Below are positions 23,801 to 34,560 of a stretch of 64,000 nt of DNA, piece after piece. A model generated the notes under the pieces. The model was not told where the DNA came from. It saw nothing but the letters and a program-made list of their open reading frames with translations, and ran no database searches. Position 1 is the first letter of the stretch. Every line of letters starts with the position of its first letter. The stretch lies in contig WFMF01000205.1 of assembly GCA_011033025.1 (NCBI GenBank), positions 62,001-126,000 on the forward strand, in the 5' to 3' direction. A program made the position numbers and the translations under genes. Source of the DNA: Beroe forskalii (Eukaryota; Ctenophora; Nuda; Beroida; Beroidae).

Positions 23801-26800
23801 TAACTCGCTTATATAAAGGAAAATTTATTAAAATTTTTCACTGTTACACAGAGAAATGAAGAGTCTAATGATGTCAGAAACAATCAAGGCGCTGCTATTT
23901 TTGAGTTCCACACAATGATCGCTCAAAGTTGAAATTTACTGCGCGAAAAAAAGCCAAAAAAGCGAAATCACTTTTCTTTTTGAACAGTGACTGTACATTA
24001 TACATGAGAAATAAGTATAATTTCCGGAAAAGTTTTATTATTCGAACGTTTGAAGGGATAAAGTTAGAAAATTTTTGACTATATCCTAGAAATTTTAAGG
24101 AGAAATACTGGACTTAAATTTCACGGACCTAAAATCACGGACATAAATATCATGGACATGATTTTCACGTGACAGTAATCTCCGTGATAATGTCCGATAA
24201 TGTAGTTTGCAGAGCACTTTGAGCGGACTAGTTTACAGTATACTCGAGGGGACTCGTTTGCAGTGAACTATAGTTCGCCTGTTCACTTTGAGTGGGCTTG
24301 TTTGCAGCGCATTGTAAATCTCATCAGTCAGCAGAATAGACCGCCATGGAGTCCTGCAGACTTCACCAAGCAGATAACAAGCAATATTTTACTCTGCTGT
24401 ACAAATGCACAGTAGACCGAGCCAAGCAGATTAGCGCATAACTTTTTTCTTTCCCTCACAAAAATATGTTTGCTGCTAGGGTCTTCAGACCCTAGGTCAT
24501 AAAACTACCTTTGAATCCCCGCCAAAATACTAACCGTGACAAACCTTTACTCTCCACCCAACAGTGTTTTGGTCCGCTATTGGTGAACAAGTGTGCGTCC
24601 ACAGACAAACTAAAGGTAAGTAGGTACTCTTCATGGAAGAGCTTTTGAGTAAATTCAGATATCCTTCAGATGTGTCTTACTCAAAGTTTCAGCTAATGCG
24701 AGGGTCCATGTAAACATTTACTATAGCACACAGTGTGTGTAATTTAATAACTCTTACACTCCAGTTCCATTTATTCCATAATAAGTAATACAGTTACATT
24801 GTGTGTATATCGTATTTATGATGACTGCGTCCAAATTTGTGTCAGTGCGTTCATCTTAATAAGAAGGCAAAAGAAATGCGTTCACTAATTGTTAAGTTGC
24901 GTTTATTATTGTTAATGCCACGACTCCTACCTACTGCGTTCAAATACCTGCTGGTGCGTTTATTTAAATAAGAGTCACAATCAATGCGTTTAGCAAGTGT
25001 TAAGTTGCGTTTCTTTTGTTGAAGCCTCTCCTCATACCTACTGCGTTTAAATTCCTGTCTGTGCGTTTATTTCTGTAAGTGTTACACATAGATGCGTTTA
25101 CCAGGTGTTAAGTCGCGTTCGTTTCTGTAAAAGCTCTGCCTCATTCCTACTGCATTCAAATTCGTGTCTGTGCGTTTGTTTCAATAAGAGTCACTCACCA
25201 ATGCGTTTACACAGTGTTAAGTTGCGTTTGTTTTTGTTTAGGCCATTCCTCATACCTTCTGCGTTCAAATTAGTGTCTGTGCGTTTATTTCAATAAAGGT
25301 CAAACAGAAATGCGTTTATTGTGTGAGTGGGGCGTCCATTTATACTAGTAATGGACGCAAGGATAGAAAAATAAAAACGCTGCGCCTAATTGAATTTGCG
25401 TTTATTCTCTAAGAATGCGTTCATTTTCTTTAGAATCGTATTATATTATGTACTAGACGTTTTATTTTCGTACCGTTGCGGCCACCTTGTTGAAAAGGGG
25501 CCTTAAGAGAGTTTATTGGAAATTAATATCATTCCCCTGCTCCTAGGAGATTGTGTGGGAGATTAATCTCATTCTCCTGTAGATCTGGCGGGACATCCGA
25601 GTGGGAGCCACATTGTACCGATGGAGGATGACGAGCCACACTCGACCAAGCCACAGAAGAGGAAATCCAGGTGGGTGGGGAGGGTTTTAAACCAAATCTG
25701 ATATCTGCAGATTTCGGTTGATTCAAGTTCAATTCATTGATTGGGGTAAGAATGAAGTGGTGTTAGGATGAAATGCTGCTATGGAGTCGGCCAAGCCACA
25801 AGAGAGGAGATCCAGGTGGGTTTTTATGATGAAATTAATCTTGCGGAATCAACGGTTGATTCTTCAATTCATTAGCGTGCGAATAAAGTGGTGTCAGGGA
25901 GGAATGGTGTCAGCACGAAACTTGGTGTCAGTGTGGATTGGTTTCAGGTAGGAGTGGTGTCAGGGTGGAATGGTGTCAAAGTGAAGTGGTGTCAGGGTGC
26001 AATGATGTCAGATCAAAGTGGTGTCAGCAGTCAGGTTGGATTAGTTTCTGATCGAAGTGGTGTCACCAATCATCCAAGTATCACCACTTACAATGACCCC
26101 TTTTCAGAGCTCGATCTAGGGAGGAGAGGGTGGCAGCACTCAGGCACCGCCGAGACTCCCTATTTGATCACATTGACAACAGAGACAACAAGGGAGATGT
26201 GTTGAGCGACCTCATTGCTATGAACAAGAAAGCTAACAACTTCTCAGGTTTTGTACTTTATTTCTCTTCTTCTCTTCATTTCTTCTGCGTTGCAGAGAAT
26301 TCCATCCAAACTTAGCCTGTCATCTTGGTGTAATATTTCTTGAGAACTTATTTCTAACACTCACCATATCGGGCAGCTAAACGCATCATTTAGTTATTGG
26401 AATATGTTCCATTCTCTGCAGGTAAATCCCAGACGATGTCTCAATTCGTGCACGGAGTGGATTGGCTGAGATCCAAACAGAAGAGTATGGGAGATAAGTC
26501 TGATAGGAAGAAGAGGTGGCAGGTAGGTCCAGGGGAGCGAGATAATTGCGAAAATGAAAAAAAGATTATTTAATGAGTTCAGTTTACAGATGAATATACG
26601 CCTGGATCTCTATTCAATTTTAAAATAATCTAAAGCTTAATATGACAGATCTCTTGAGTCTCCATTATAGTAGCAACGAAAGCTATCATTACCCCAGAAA
26701 CTCCGCAATATCACCATGGTAACCATGCTAAATTACCATGGTAACCCCTGCGGCCTGCAGGTTGAGTCTGAGATACCGAGGGAACGAGGTGGTACGTGTT

Positions 26801-27636
26801 ACGAGGGAGTTGACCTCGCCGGCAGAACGAGTGTAACTTCGGAATCCCTCGCCCAACAGCACCGCTGCTACCTCGCATACAGTACGTGTTAATTGGAATA
26901 GCTGAATAGGTTACGTTTCAGTAATTGGTAATGATCATGACCGGTATTGCACAAATTAAGGGATATCCTATCATTTAACTTTTTAGGAAATCCCTTAGAT
27001 ACAAAGCTTTCCCTCAAGGAAAATTATCACAAACATTGGACCTTTTCCCAATTTTAAGGTAATCCCTCATTTGTGCATACGGGCTAATGATATGCGGTAT
27101 TAATGATCCATAATCACCCATAATCAAGACATTAACATAGCTTTGTATTCCCAAAGTGACCAAGAAGACGAAAAGTGCCTCGGTAGATTCGGGGGTTCAT
27201 AAGCCAGATCTTCCTAAGGATAGCATGTGTGTTAGTGGATTCAAACCGAGCTTTATCCCTGGTTAGTTTTATTGCAAATATACATCATGGCCACTCTCTC
27301 ACTCGCTCACTCACTCACTAACATACTTACTCACTCTCTCATTCGCTCATTTGCTCATTCATCCATTCATTCATTCATCCATTCATTCATTCATCCATTC
27401 ATTCATTCATTCATTCATGTATTCATGTTATTCACTCACTCATTCACTCACTCTCTCACTCGCACCACGCTTACTCAATCACCCAAGCTCACTCACTCAA
27501 TCACTCACTCATCACTTCATCAGGCTCGCAACCCAAGCCTGAAGTCATTGCTGAGGAACCTGAAAGTGACGATGAAACCGACTTGAATTCATTTATTGCT
27601 GCTACTACACAATGCTTTAGGGGAGACAACAAGTGA
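11838..27636 (+). CDS. CatSper-type sperm cation channel alpha subunit, closest to CATSPER4 (at least 21 exons; S5 exon not found)
   Basis: Exons with matching phases: 11838-11880, 12077-12133, 12353-12390, 12662-12767, 13029-13194, 13341-13402, 13531-13622 (S1), 13781-13888 (S2-S3), 14036-14163 (S3-S4), 18325-18389 (pore), about 18609-18734 (S6, acceptor unclear), 19021-19141, 19505-19698, 19936-20041, 20396-20508, 20756-20846, 21044-21157, 25583-25670, 26108-26247, 26422-26522, 26761-26881 and 27524-27636. S4 is SRVLRILRVLRAFRSLR, with arginine at every third place. The pore is TLFICVTLDGWIEIF; its T-x-D-x-W core is the CatSper selectivity motif, and with S6 (IYFVIFILIGAFILINLV) it most resembles CATSPER4. 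A coiled-coil-like segment, VQNYMILVTAMEDNYAEMIF, follows as in CATSPER4. About 765 residues are seen, longer than the roughly 450-residue mammalian protein, because of acidic N- and C-terminal extensions. The S4-S5 linker and S5 are missing. Seven S4 arginines are more than I recall for mammalian CATSPER4. Confidence 0.8.
14164..14380. repeat. Duplication of exon-9 splice donor region
   Basis: The end of the S4 exon (ctttcaggagcttacg), its donor (aaggtaaagacagg) and about 35 bp of intron reappear at 14321-14377, with six extra bases (agttac). The second copy is preceded by cttacacag, which looks like an acceptor. Between them ttatacccctcccaagc is itself duplicated 50 bp apart. It could be a duplicated mini-exon or an assembly stutter. 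Confidence 0.7.
14570..15400. repeat. ~65-bp tandem repeat in CatSper intron
   Basis: About seven to eight units, clearest from 14900 on, containing ccccccaattgattgcattg, gttataaaatatttagtctg and gggggatccccgggaca. C-run length varies between units. Not coding. Confidence 0.85.
15540..16275. repeat. ~350-bp tandem repeat, two to three copies
   Basis: A block starting near tttcagRatttagagactc and containing gactgatattatggctgaat and gtgaaatgaacggasgagtg is repeated at about 15550, 15860 and (start only) 16248. A diverged version is at 14715-14870. The conserved tttcag looks like a splice acceptor, but the following frames are stopped. Confidence 0.7.
16428..17942. other. Block made almost only of homopolymer runs, probably an artefact
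   Basis: For about 1.5 kb nearly every base is part of a run of 3-17 identical bases, in no repeating order, with sharp borders to normal sequence on both sides. Open frames inside are poly-Lys/Phe/Gly/Pro. It looks like failed consensus of a low-quality long read rather than biological DNA. The missing S5 exon of the channel gene should lie between 14164 and 18325, so this block may replace it. Confidence 0.8.
18430..18530. repeat. GC-rich palindrome with gtcagacaacgtctgac motif
   Basis: ccttcggcgg-(cg)n-gaa-(cg)n-ccaccgaagg forms a long hairpin. It is followed by cgaaggggtcagacaacgtc, the inverse of the block at 5418-5450. It lies in the intron between the pore and S6 exons. Confidence 0.65.
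21158..22196. other. CatSper intron, left part
   Basis: No exon or recognised repeat. It precedes the foldback element inserted in the same intron. Confidence 0.5.
22197..25503. mobile_element. Foldback element 1 (long inverted arms, AG...CT ends, 6-bp target duplication)
   Basis: It starts AGGCCCCTTTTCAACAAGG and ends with the reverse complement. It is flanked by TAAGAG at 22191-22196 and 25504-25509. Each arm holds an outer array of about 120-bp units rich in tgcgttt/aaacgca, a unique block and an inner array of 26-bp units (aatctagtccgctcagagtg). The left arm lacks a stretch that the right arm has (24650-25200). A TA-flanked MITE lies in the centre. No transposase, integrase or polymerase ORF is present, so it is non-autonomous. 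The 6-bp duplication with AG/CT ends matches Polinton/Maverick integration, which is inference from termini only. It sits in a CatSper intron 80 bp upstream of the next exon. Confidence 0.88.
23318..23993. mobile_element. Tc1/mariner-type MITE nested in foldback element 1
   Basis: The ends are CAGACAACGTTCAAAAAGAA and, inverted, CAGTCACTGTTCAAAAAGAA. The shared inverted repeat runs on through aagtgatttcgc. A TA flanks each end. Removing the insert and one TA gives exactly the uninterrupted sequence found in foldback element 3 (about 57242-57268). It is 676 bp with no transposase ORF. Confidence 0.88.
25880..26065. repeat. gtggtgtcagg minisatellite in CatSper intron
   Basis: About ten degenerate units of roughly 17 bp built on gtggtgtcagggtggaat. 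It is the reverse complement of the family at 6236-6385. Confidence 0.75.
27290..27522. repeat. (tcat/tcac)n microsatellite beside the last CatSper acceptor
   Basis: Tetranucleotide repeats tcattcattcatccattc and tcactcactcac run almost to the AG acceptor at 27523. They may supply part of the polypyrimidine-like tract of the last exon. Confidence 0.85.
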
Positions 27637-28320
27637 TCAGAGGAGTAACAGTCGTATCTTACGGGACTCTTCCAATATTTGAATCAATTACACATATTGT
27701 TATGATTCTATTTCACTTTTTTGATATTCTGCTAAATATACTAAATACAGTATAAAATGTCGTTCAAAACAAACCAGTTACTCTCAACTGCCCTTTGAGC
27801 CTCAATATGAAATATTGATTATTGACGTTCAGGATTTAAGACGCTGGGCCCTTTTCTCGATGAAATAAAACCAAAATCGTCATCTTTCTTAAACAGTGAT
27901 TATAACAGAACTGAAAATGGTGCAAAAGCATTTGATGGCGATTATCGTACAGGAGTGGAAGCACATCCTCCGAAAATAGCAAGACAGCATGCATTAATAT
28001 GACTTTAGATGCGACATATCTGGTGGAGAATATCACAGTGGTATTCTCAGAATGTTTAGAACAGACTTGGCAAAGAATCTCTTGTCGCTACAACAGATCT
28101 CTTGTCATGGTGGCCAAGGTCTCTATTGGCAACGAAGACATTGCAATTGATTCGACAATCAGTGAAGAAAACCAAAATCTAGATGAAGAACACGACACTT
28201 TCTTTATGGAGATAGGCAAAGTTGCTAAATCACTGGAGATTCAGATTGAAGATGATAATAGTATCATATTAGCAGTGTCAGAAATCATAATACGCGGATT
28301 TCAGATAAAAGGTGAGATGA
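27591..28320 (+). pseudogene. Copy A of the secreted cysteine protein gene (broken)
   Basis: A relic of exon 1 (ctgctactacacaatgcttt) lies at about 27597-27645, overlapping the last CatSper exon in another frame and with no start codon. Exon 2 (27833-28317) matches the intact gene at 30220-32418, but one base is missing near 27977, so the first third and the last two thirds are in different frames. The donor aaag|gtgaga is kept. Exons 3 and 4 are absent. Probably a tandem-duplication remnant. Confidence 0.75.
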
Positions 28321-28865
28321 TAGTATTGATATCATTACCTCGAAAATATGCGCGTGTACTTTTCCCTCTGCGCGCGCGTTGCCATGGGGCGTGACTTTCA
28401 GAGAAACACGATTTGCGACTTTTTATGGGAGACTAGCAATTTAGCAAGTCCGATGGACCTGCTAATACACTCGTAGAAAGTAGAAACCTCGGCAATAAAA
28501 ACCTCGGTCTTCGGCATCGGCCTTCGACAACTCGTGTGCAAAATCACTGTTTGCACGTCTTACTCTTTACTAAACCCTGCAGCACATAAATGCATAAATA
28601 TTGTACTGTACTAAAAAACCCGCGATCTTAGAACCACATTGGCAATAGGGAGTTCTATCAGCTGACATACTTACTGTCATCTCCATCGCGTGCCCTGTCT
28701 TATAAACACGGCAAAACTCCTTAACACAGATATCACATTATTATATCAGGTCATTGATGTGTGTTCCTAGTTACAGGATTGCAGTTTAAAAGGAACGAAG
28801 TAGAGCCTATGATATTGCCTTCCTGCGGATTAACCTAATAACCTTTAACTGAGTTTCAGATCATA
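28321..28865. repeat. Segment duplicated at 34010-34560
   Basis: From the exon 2 donor of copy A onward the DNA (tcgaaaatatgcgcg, then gcgtgac, then gaaacctcggcaataaaa) matches the sequence after copy C. Copies A and C thus share a longer duplicated unit than copy B does. Confidence 0.85.
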
Positions 28866-28984
28866 ACCTCCAGTGATCTGGGAAACTAGAATTTCCTGCA
28901 TGAAAAAGTTGCAAGTTCTGTCCATATAACAATAATTGCTTGAACGGCATGTTTCCCTTCATTATTATAACCCCCTTTCGACAA

Positions 28985-28986
<2 letters not shown>

Positions 28987-29018
<32 letters not shown>

Positions 29019-29019
29019 T
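28987..29019. repeat. (aat)n microsatellite
   Basis: Eleven aat triplets. Confidence 0.95.
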
Positions 29020-30219
29020 GCTTTTTTCTGGTATCAAACTGTATGGTGAGTACATCATGCCTCATGGCAGATCATGTTGCCTACTATATCAGCGATTGTG
29101 ACGATAAAAGGATGATAAAACACGTGATGTCGCGGCATGTCCGGTAGCATTGACGTTTGTACGATGCGTTTACTACTATTTATTCACTTTTATCTCCTTA
29201 TTTGCTGCCATTTCCTGCGACTGCCTGATCAGTATTATTGCTAAAAAGTTACTAAGTTTCATAATACTAATAGTAAATTAATACTTTAATATTATATTCT
29301 GCACACTTTATCTCATTGACGATTTTCTTCTTAAAAATCAAACGAATTTAGACGCATCAAATTGAATTCATTTGGGTTGGACATGCCCAGAAGGTATTCG
29401 ATTCCTTGTATAGTTACAGGCCATAACAGTAAATATTCGAATCGTTCTTTCCACTTTAATAATTAAAGGGTAAATATACAATCATAACATCGGGAGTATA
29501 GGTTTCATCCTGGGTCCAATCCACCCCACCCCTTGAATTTTTCAACTCCCCCCTTGACAAAACATCTCCCCTGAATTTTCGAAATCCCCCATCCTCCCTT
29601 TTGGGCACCCCGCCCCTGAATTTCAAAAATTCGACCAAACCTCACCAAAAACTTCGAAAATTTTTAAAGATACGTCCATTGAATTTTTTACAGAAGAATC
29701 AACCAAAACTATAAACTTAATGACAAAATGAAAGTAAGTAAGCTATTTAATGTGACTGACAGAGCAAGTCAGGCAAGAAATTTATTTACTTTTGAGTTTT
29801 AACACATAATAATAGGATATTTCTAATGCCTGAAATGGTATTGAAGTTCACTTTTTATGTCAATTAATTCTTGAATCTATAAAGCTTTTAAGTGACACTT
29901 GTCAGGAATCATTGCATGAAATCAAGCCTCAGGTATATTGTCAGCAATATAAAAACACTCAAGTCCCCCAGAATCATTGAAATTGGGCCATCCCCCACCT
30001 ACCTTATCAGTATCTGGCCCAAAATATTCATCCCCGATTTCTTAGGGGGGGGGGGGTGAAGCTATGGTTTGCCCACTTATTAGGCAGCTCTGCTGATGAC
30101 TGATAACATTGCCCCACCCAGAACACTTATCTCGACCTCCGTCCCCAGTGATTAGGCTCTACAGAATAATACCAACAATCAATAACACCAGATCCCAAAC
30201 TGTTTTCTTTCAGCAATTT
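29020..30219. other. No gene recognised; C-rich degenerate repeats
   Basis: The stretch 29515-29640 has diverged repeats of cccctgaatttttsaaat, and a g-run (30043-30056) is present. No exon was found before the ATG at 30220. Confidence 0.4.
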
Positions 30220-32418
30220 ATGACAGTTCTCATAATTACGTTATGGCTGCTACTACACAATGCTTTAGGGGTGACAACAAGTGATCAGAGTGAGTTACAG
30301 TTGTATTGTCCGATAGTTTTAAATAATAATATATCATCCTTTTTCAATTCACTTTTTTAAATTTTTAGTATTCTGCAAGATAAAAAAGTAAGAAATCAAA
30401 AAGCAATCACTGCAATATGATAAAACGTCATCTGATTTAAAATATCCCCGGCAACCCTTTAAGTCCAATATTGACACTCAGGAGTATTTAAGACGCTGAG
30501 CCCGTTTCTCGATGAAATAAAACCAAATTGGACATCTTTCTCAAACAGTACTGATAATGGAACAAAAGCATTCGATGGCAATAAGAATAATATAGTAAAA
30601 GCTCGTCCACCAAAAAGCAGCAAGACAGCATGCATTAATATGACTTTAGATGCGACATATCTAGTGGAGAATATCACAGTGGTATTCTCAGAATGTTTAT
30701 TTATTAGTAACGAAAGGATCTCTTGCCGCTACAATAAATCTCTTGTTATGGTGGCCAGGGTATCAATCGGAAAAGGAGCCATTCTATACTCAGCAACTAA
30801 TTCGACAATCAGTGAAGAAAACCAAAATCTAGATAAAGAACACAACACTTTCTTTATGGAGATAGGCAAAGTTGCACGATCGCTGGTGATTCAGATTGAA
30901 GATGATAATAGTATCATAATAGCGGTGTCAGAAATCATAATACGCGGATTTCAGATAGAAGGTAATATAACATCATATCTTCGTTGACACCAGTTTCTAA
31001 AATTAGCATGATTCTCATGGCGTATGCTACACCATAAAGTTGCAAGTGATTATGTTGATCATGGTATCATGGTATACCTTAGGAGGTGTATTTATGTGGA
31101 GTAAAATTGTGGTGTTTACAAATTTGGTAGGTTGTAATTTGGGGATCTTTCTCAAGTTATTACTCTAGTTAACATATGATAATGACGTCATTTTTAACTG
31201 TCATGGTGGGTAAAAATATGGGGATTTCTCCGAAAAATCCCCAAATAACAACCTTTATAAAAACACCTCCTAAGGTAATAGCTATGATTGATAATTTTTA
31301 TTGATATCCATGATTGATAATTCGTTGGTGATCATTACACATTTTCACAAAGTAGCTCTGACAAAACTAAACCTTTTTTTCGTGCAGTTTGCACACTGGA
31401 AAACATGGAACCGTGGGAGAAGTTGAACAAGACCTTTTTAAAGGAGGGAGAAAAGCTCCTCAACAATACAGAGCTGATAGTTTGCGGTAAAGATGGAAAT
31501 CTGAGTCGTATAATGGTTGTAAACTGTAAGTATAAGTAAAGAGCTTCATTTAAGTTTCTATGATAAGCACCTACTATTAGAATTTGATAGATACCAAATT
31601 AGGGGATTTGGTATCTAACAAATGTTATGGATAATAACTATGTCTATGGGTTTAAAATATATTCGGTAAAAAGACCGGTATTGCAATCTGCACCATCGTG
31701 ATTTGGTAAGTTGGTAAGTTTTATTGCATCACAATTGTCACTATCAAAAAAAGTTCAGCATTTGTAACGTACTTACATAGCTGAGGTGACAAGAGGTATG
31801 AAAATACCTATTTCAGTATCACATGGTTTACGTACGTGATTATAGTGCTATCGAAATGCCACATACGTACCCCATGGAATTTTAAGCTCATTCAGTCATT
31901 CTCAGGATATCTCAATACATCTTCAAGCATTAATTAAATCATGAGATAAGTTGGATACCAAATTAGGGGGTTTGGTATCTAACTGATATCTTATACATGA
32001 AAATCACTAATATCAAAATATTTTCCGCTTATTGTAAGTATCCAATTCCATTATTTTCGATTATTTTTTTTCCTTTTGACTGTTTGAAAGTTTGAAGCTC
32101 GTCAAAATTTCAATACATTTGACAATTTCCATCCCATGTTCATCCACACATTCACGGTTCACACACAGAGTACAGGTTCGTTGTCCACTTTGCCTGGCGC
32201 TGGTCTTATGCATTAGACCAGTGTCAGTCAAGAAATGTGAAACAGACCTTAGCTCAAGTCCCCTTATACACAACCTTGGGAACAACTTTGCAACAATATT
32301 GATCTGGTCAAGTTCAACGCTTGGTGATGTTATTCATGTGGAAATTGGAAAACTCTCGACGGGTCTTGGGGGTTCGTCCCCTCGTGTAAACAAATGCCGT
32401 TCTGATGGCACATGCTGA
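30220..32418 (+). CDS. Novel secreted cysteine-containing protein, copy B (intact, four exons)
   Basis: Exons 30220-30289, 30482-30961, 31388-31525 and 32228-32418 join in phase to about 292 residues. Exon 1 encodes a clear signal peptide, MTVLIITLWLLLHNALG, with likely cleavage before VTTS. Exon 2 encodes about 160 residues including GTKAFDGNKNN, ACINMTLDATYLVENITVVF and VARVSIG. The order AFDGN, cysteine, then hydrophobic strands recalls galactose-binding-like (F5/8C or fucolectin) beta-sandwich domains, but the match is weak. Exons 3-4 add NKTFLKEGEKLLNNTELIVC and LGDVIHVEIGKLS and end ...CRSDGTC-stop. In total eight cysteines and several NxT/NxS sites fit an extracellular protein. No membrane anchor. 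The exon 4 acceptor (ccagtgtcag) has a weak pyrimidine tract. Function unknown; lectin-like binding is a guess. Confidence 0.65.
31077..31275. mobile_element. 199-bp MITE with TA target sites
   Basis: The ends CCTTAGGAGGTGTATTTAT and (inverted) CCTTAGGAGGTGTTTTTAT are flanked by TA on both sides. The inverted repeats continue imperfectly inward with ttgtaatttgggga. It lies in the second intron of the secreted-protein gene. No ORF; a Tc1/mariner-type non-autonomous element. Confidence 0.8.
31586..31985. repeat. Two copies of a palindrome (gataccaaattagggg) 370 bp apart
   Basis: agataccaaattaggggatt/tggtatctaac and ggataccaaattagggggtt/tggtatctaac bracket about 330 bp in the third intron of the secreted-protein gene. 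They could be the palindromic ends of a small element. Confidence 0.6.
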
Positions 32419-33779
32419 TTACTGGTGTGGATTGTAACGCTAAAAGCTATAATGGAACTGTGAGAGAACCGACATCTGAAATTATGATAATATATCAAAC
32501 CGGGATGGCACAGTTATTGGTCTATCACTGGTAAGTAACAGGAATGAAAATTAAATTATGTAGTTTATTATGTATCAACAAATAAAGATACTGAATTTTC
32601 GCTTCAAATATCGCATGATTTGTTTTCAAATAGGCTTCGAGAGGTTGAGAAGCGTTATTTTTGTTGACTGGTTGGATTCCCAATTATTGGTTCATTAAAG
32701 ATAAGAAAAACTAAAAGTAAATCTATGATTGATATCAAAATCTGTTTCTCCTCAAGTTCGATCCTATCTGACTGTTGTGGGAGTATGAGGACTGTGGATT
32801 TACCAGCAGTGCTCGGTTGAAGACGATTAGCACATGCAATACGAAAGCTTCCAAGGAAACGACAACCTTGTGTCAATTTTACAACCAACACTTGTCACAT
32901 CAGATACTGTATAACTGTATTGAATGAGTGAATGGTTGATAATCTCATACTAGCGTACAAATATAACGTGAAGTCTTATTATAATCATAGAGAATTGGAT
33001 AAACATCGTGTTTTAAACCTTAAAAGAATATATAATGTATGCTGTATGATGTACTGGAATACAAGATCCTTCGTTTGGGATATGGAAACAATATTATATA
33101 GATAGCTTTCATGATTTTCAAATCTTAGTAAGAAACAGTTGAATTTACATAGCGGACACCCACACTCCATGACATGAATACTATTAAAAGTTTTAAACAT
33201 TATCAGTGTATTAATAACTTCAAAATTACAGATTTATTGCGTAAACAGTTACGATATTGAGATATCAATTTTCAATTTTTGAAGGTGCACAAAGGAATAA
33301 TTACTGACAAATATATTCTGGTTTCAATGCAGTCTATCGAGGAGACCAAGGTGACGTTTGATAATATTAAGTTGTTTACTTCTTATTTCCATTGACTTAT
33401 CTGAGCAGGCATATCTTACACAGACTTTATTCTATATTTTGCTATCTTAGATGTGGTTGAATTCAAAAGTAATTCACGGATTATTTCATCTAAACAAGCT
33501 TACTTTCTTAGTACCAATTTCATATTACTAAACATTTCAATTTAACTATTCAAACACAATATGCCCACACAATCCCCAATTCCCATGCACTACAAAGAAA
33601 TTGCCATAATAACGTATATTAGAGTATAATCATTCTTAACCTTTTCATTACATCTTTAAATTAAATTACAAATCGTGATGGAAATAAAATCTCAGAAAAT
33701 CTTGATAACGAATAACTATTTTCAAATAAAAATCTCAATAAATCTCAATAATTTAAATATGAAACCATAGTACCTACAA
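32419..33779. other. No gene recognised
   Basis: AT-rich intergenic DNA between copies B and C of the secreted-protein family. No supported exons. Confidence 0.4.
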
Positions 33780-34009
33780 CAGATCTCTTGTCATGGTGAC
33801 CAAGGTCTCTATTGGTAACGAAGACATTGCTATTGATTCGACAATCAGTGAAGAAAACCAAAATCTAGATGAAGAACACGACACTTTCTTTATGGAGATA
33901 GGCGAAGTTGCAAGATCACTGGAGATTCAGATTAAAGATGATAATAGTATCATATTAGCGGTGTCACAAATCATAATACGTGGATTTCAGATAAAAGGTG
34001 AGATAATAA
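33780..34009 (+). pseudogene. Copy C of the secreted cysteine protein gene (3' part of exon 2 only)
   Basis: It starts abruptly in the middle of exon 2 (cctacaacagatctcttgtc) and runs to the exon's donor. It is closest to copy A: it shares the same codons for SIGNEDIAIDSTISEE, which differ from copy B. No exon 1, 3 or 4. A truncated duplicate. Confidence 0.8.
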
Positions 34010-34560
34010 TATCGATATCATTTCCTCGAAAATATGCGCGTTTACTTTCCCCTCTGCGCGCTCGTTGCCGTGGGGCGTGACGGTCAGTGAAACACGATTT
34101 TCGGATTTTTATGGGAGACTAGCAGGCCCGATAGCCCTGCTAATGCACTCGTAGAAAGTAGAAACCTCAGCAATAAAAACCTCGGTCTTCGGCATCGGCC
34201 TTCGACCACTCGTGTGCAATATCACTATTTGCACTTCTTACTCGTTACTAAACCCTTCAGCACATAAATGAGTAAATACTGTGCTGTACTAAAAAACTGC
34301 GATCTGAGAACCACATTGGTAATAGGTATTTCTATCACTCAATAAATTCAGCTGACATACTGTCATCTCCATCGCGTGTCCTGGCTCATAAACACGGCAA
34401 AACTCCTTAACACAGATATCACATTATTATATCAGGTCATTGATGTGTGTTCCTAGTTACAGGATTGCAGTTTACAAGGAACAAAGTAGAGCCTATGATA
34501 TTGCCTTCCTGCGGATTAACCTTTAACTGAGTTTCAGATCATAACCTCCAGTGATCTGGG
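34010..34560. repeat. Second copy of the 28321-28865 segment
   Basis: Same order of sequence as after copy A, with about 5-10 percent difference by eye and a few indels. It ends near the shared string tcataacctccagtgatctg. Confidence 0.85.

Noticed and set aside
32061..32285. Minus-strand frame with cysteines
   Set aside because: It overlaps the plus-strand exon 4 of the secreted protein, which has matching phase with exon 3. The minus frame has no splice or start support.
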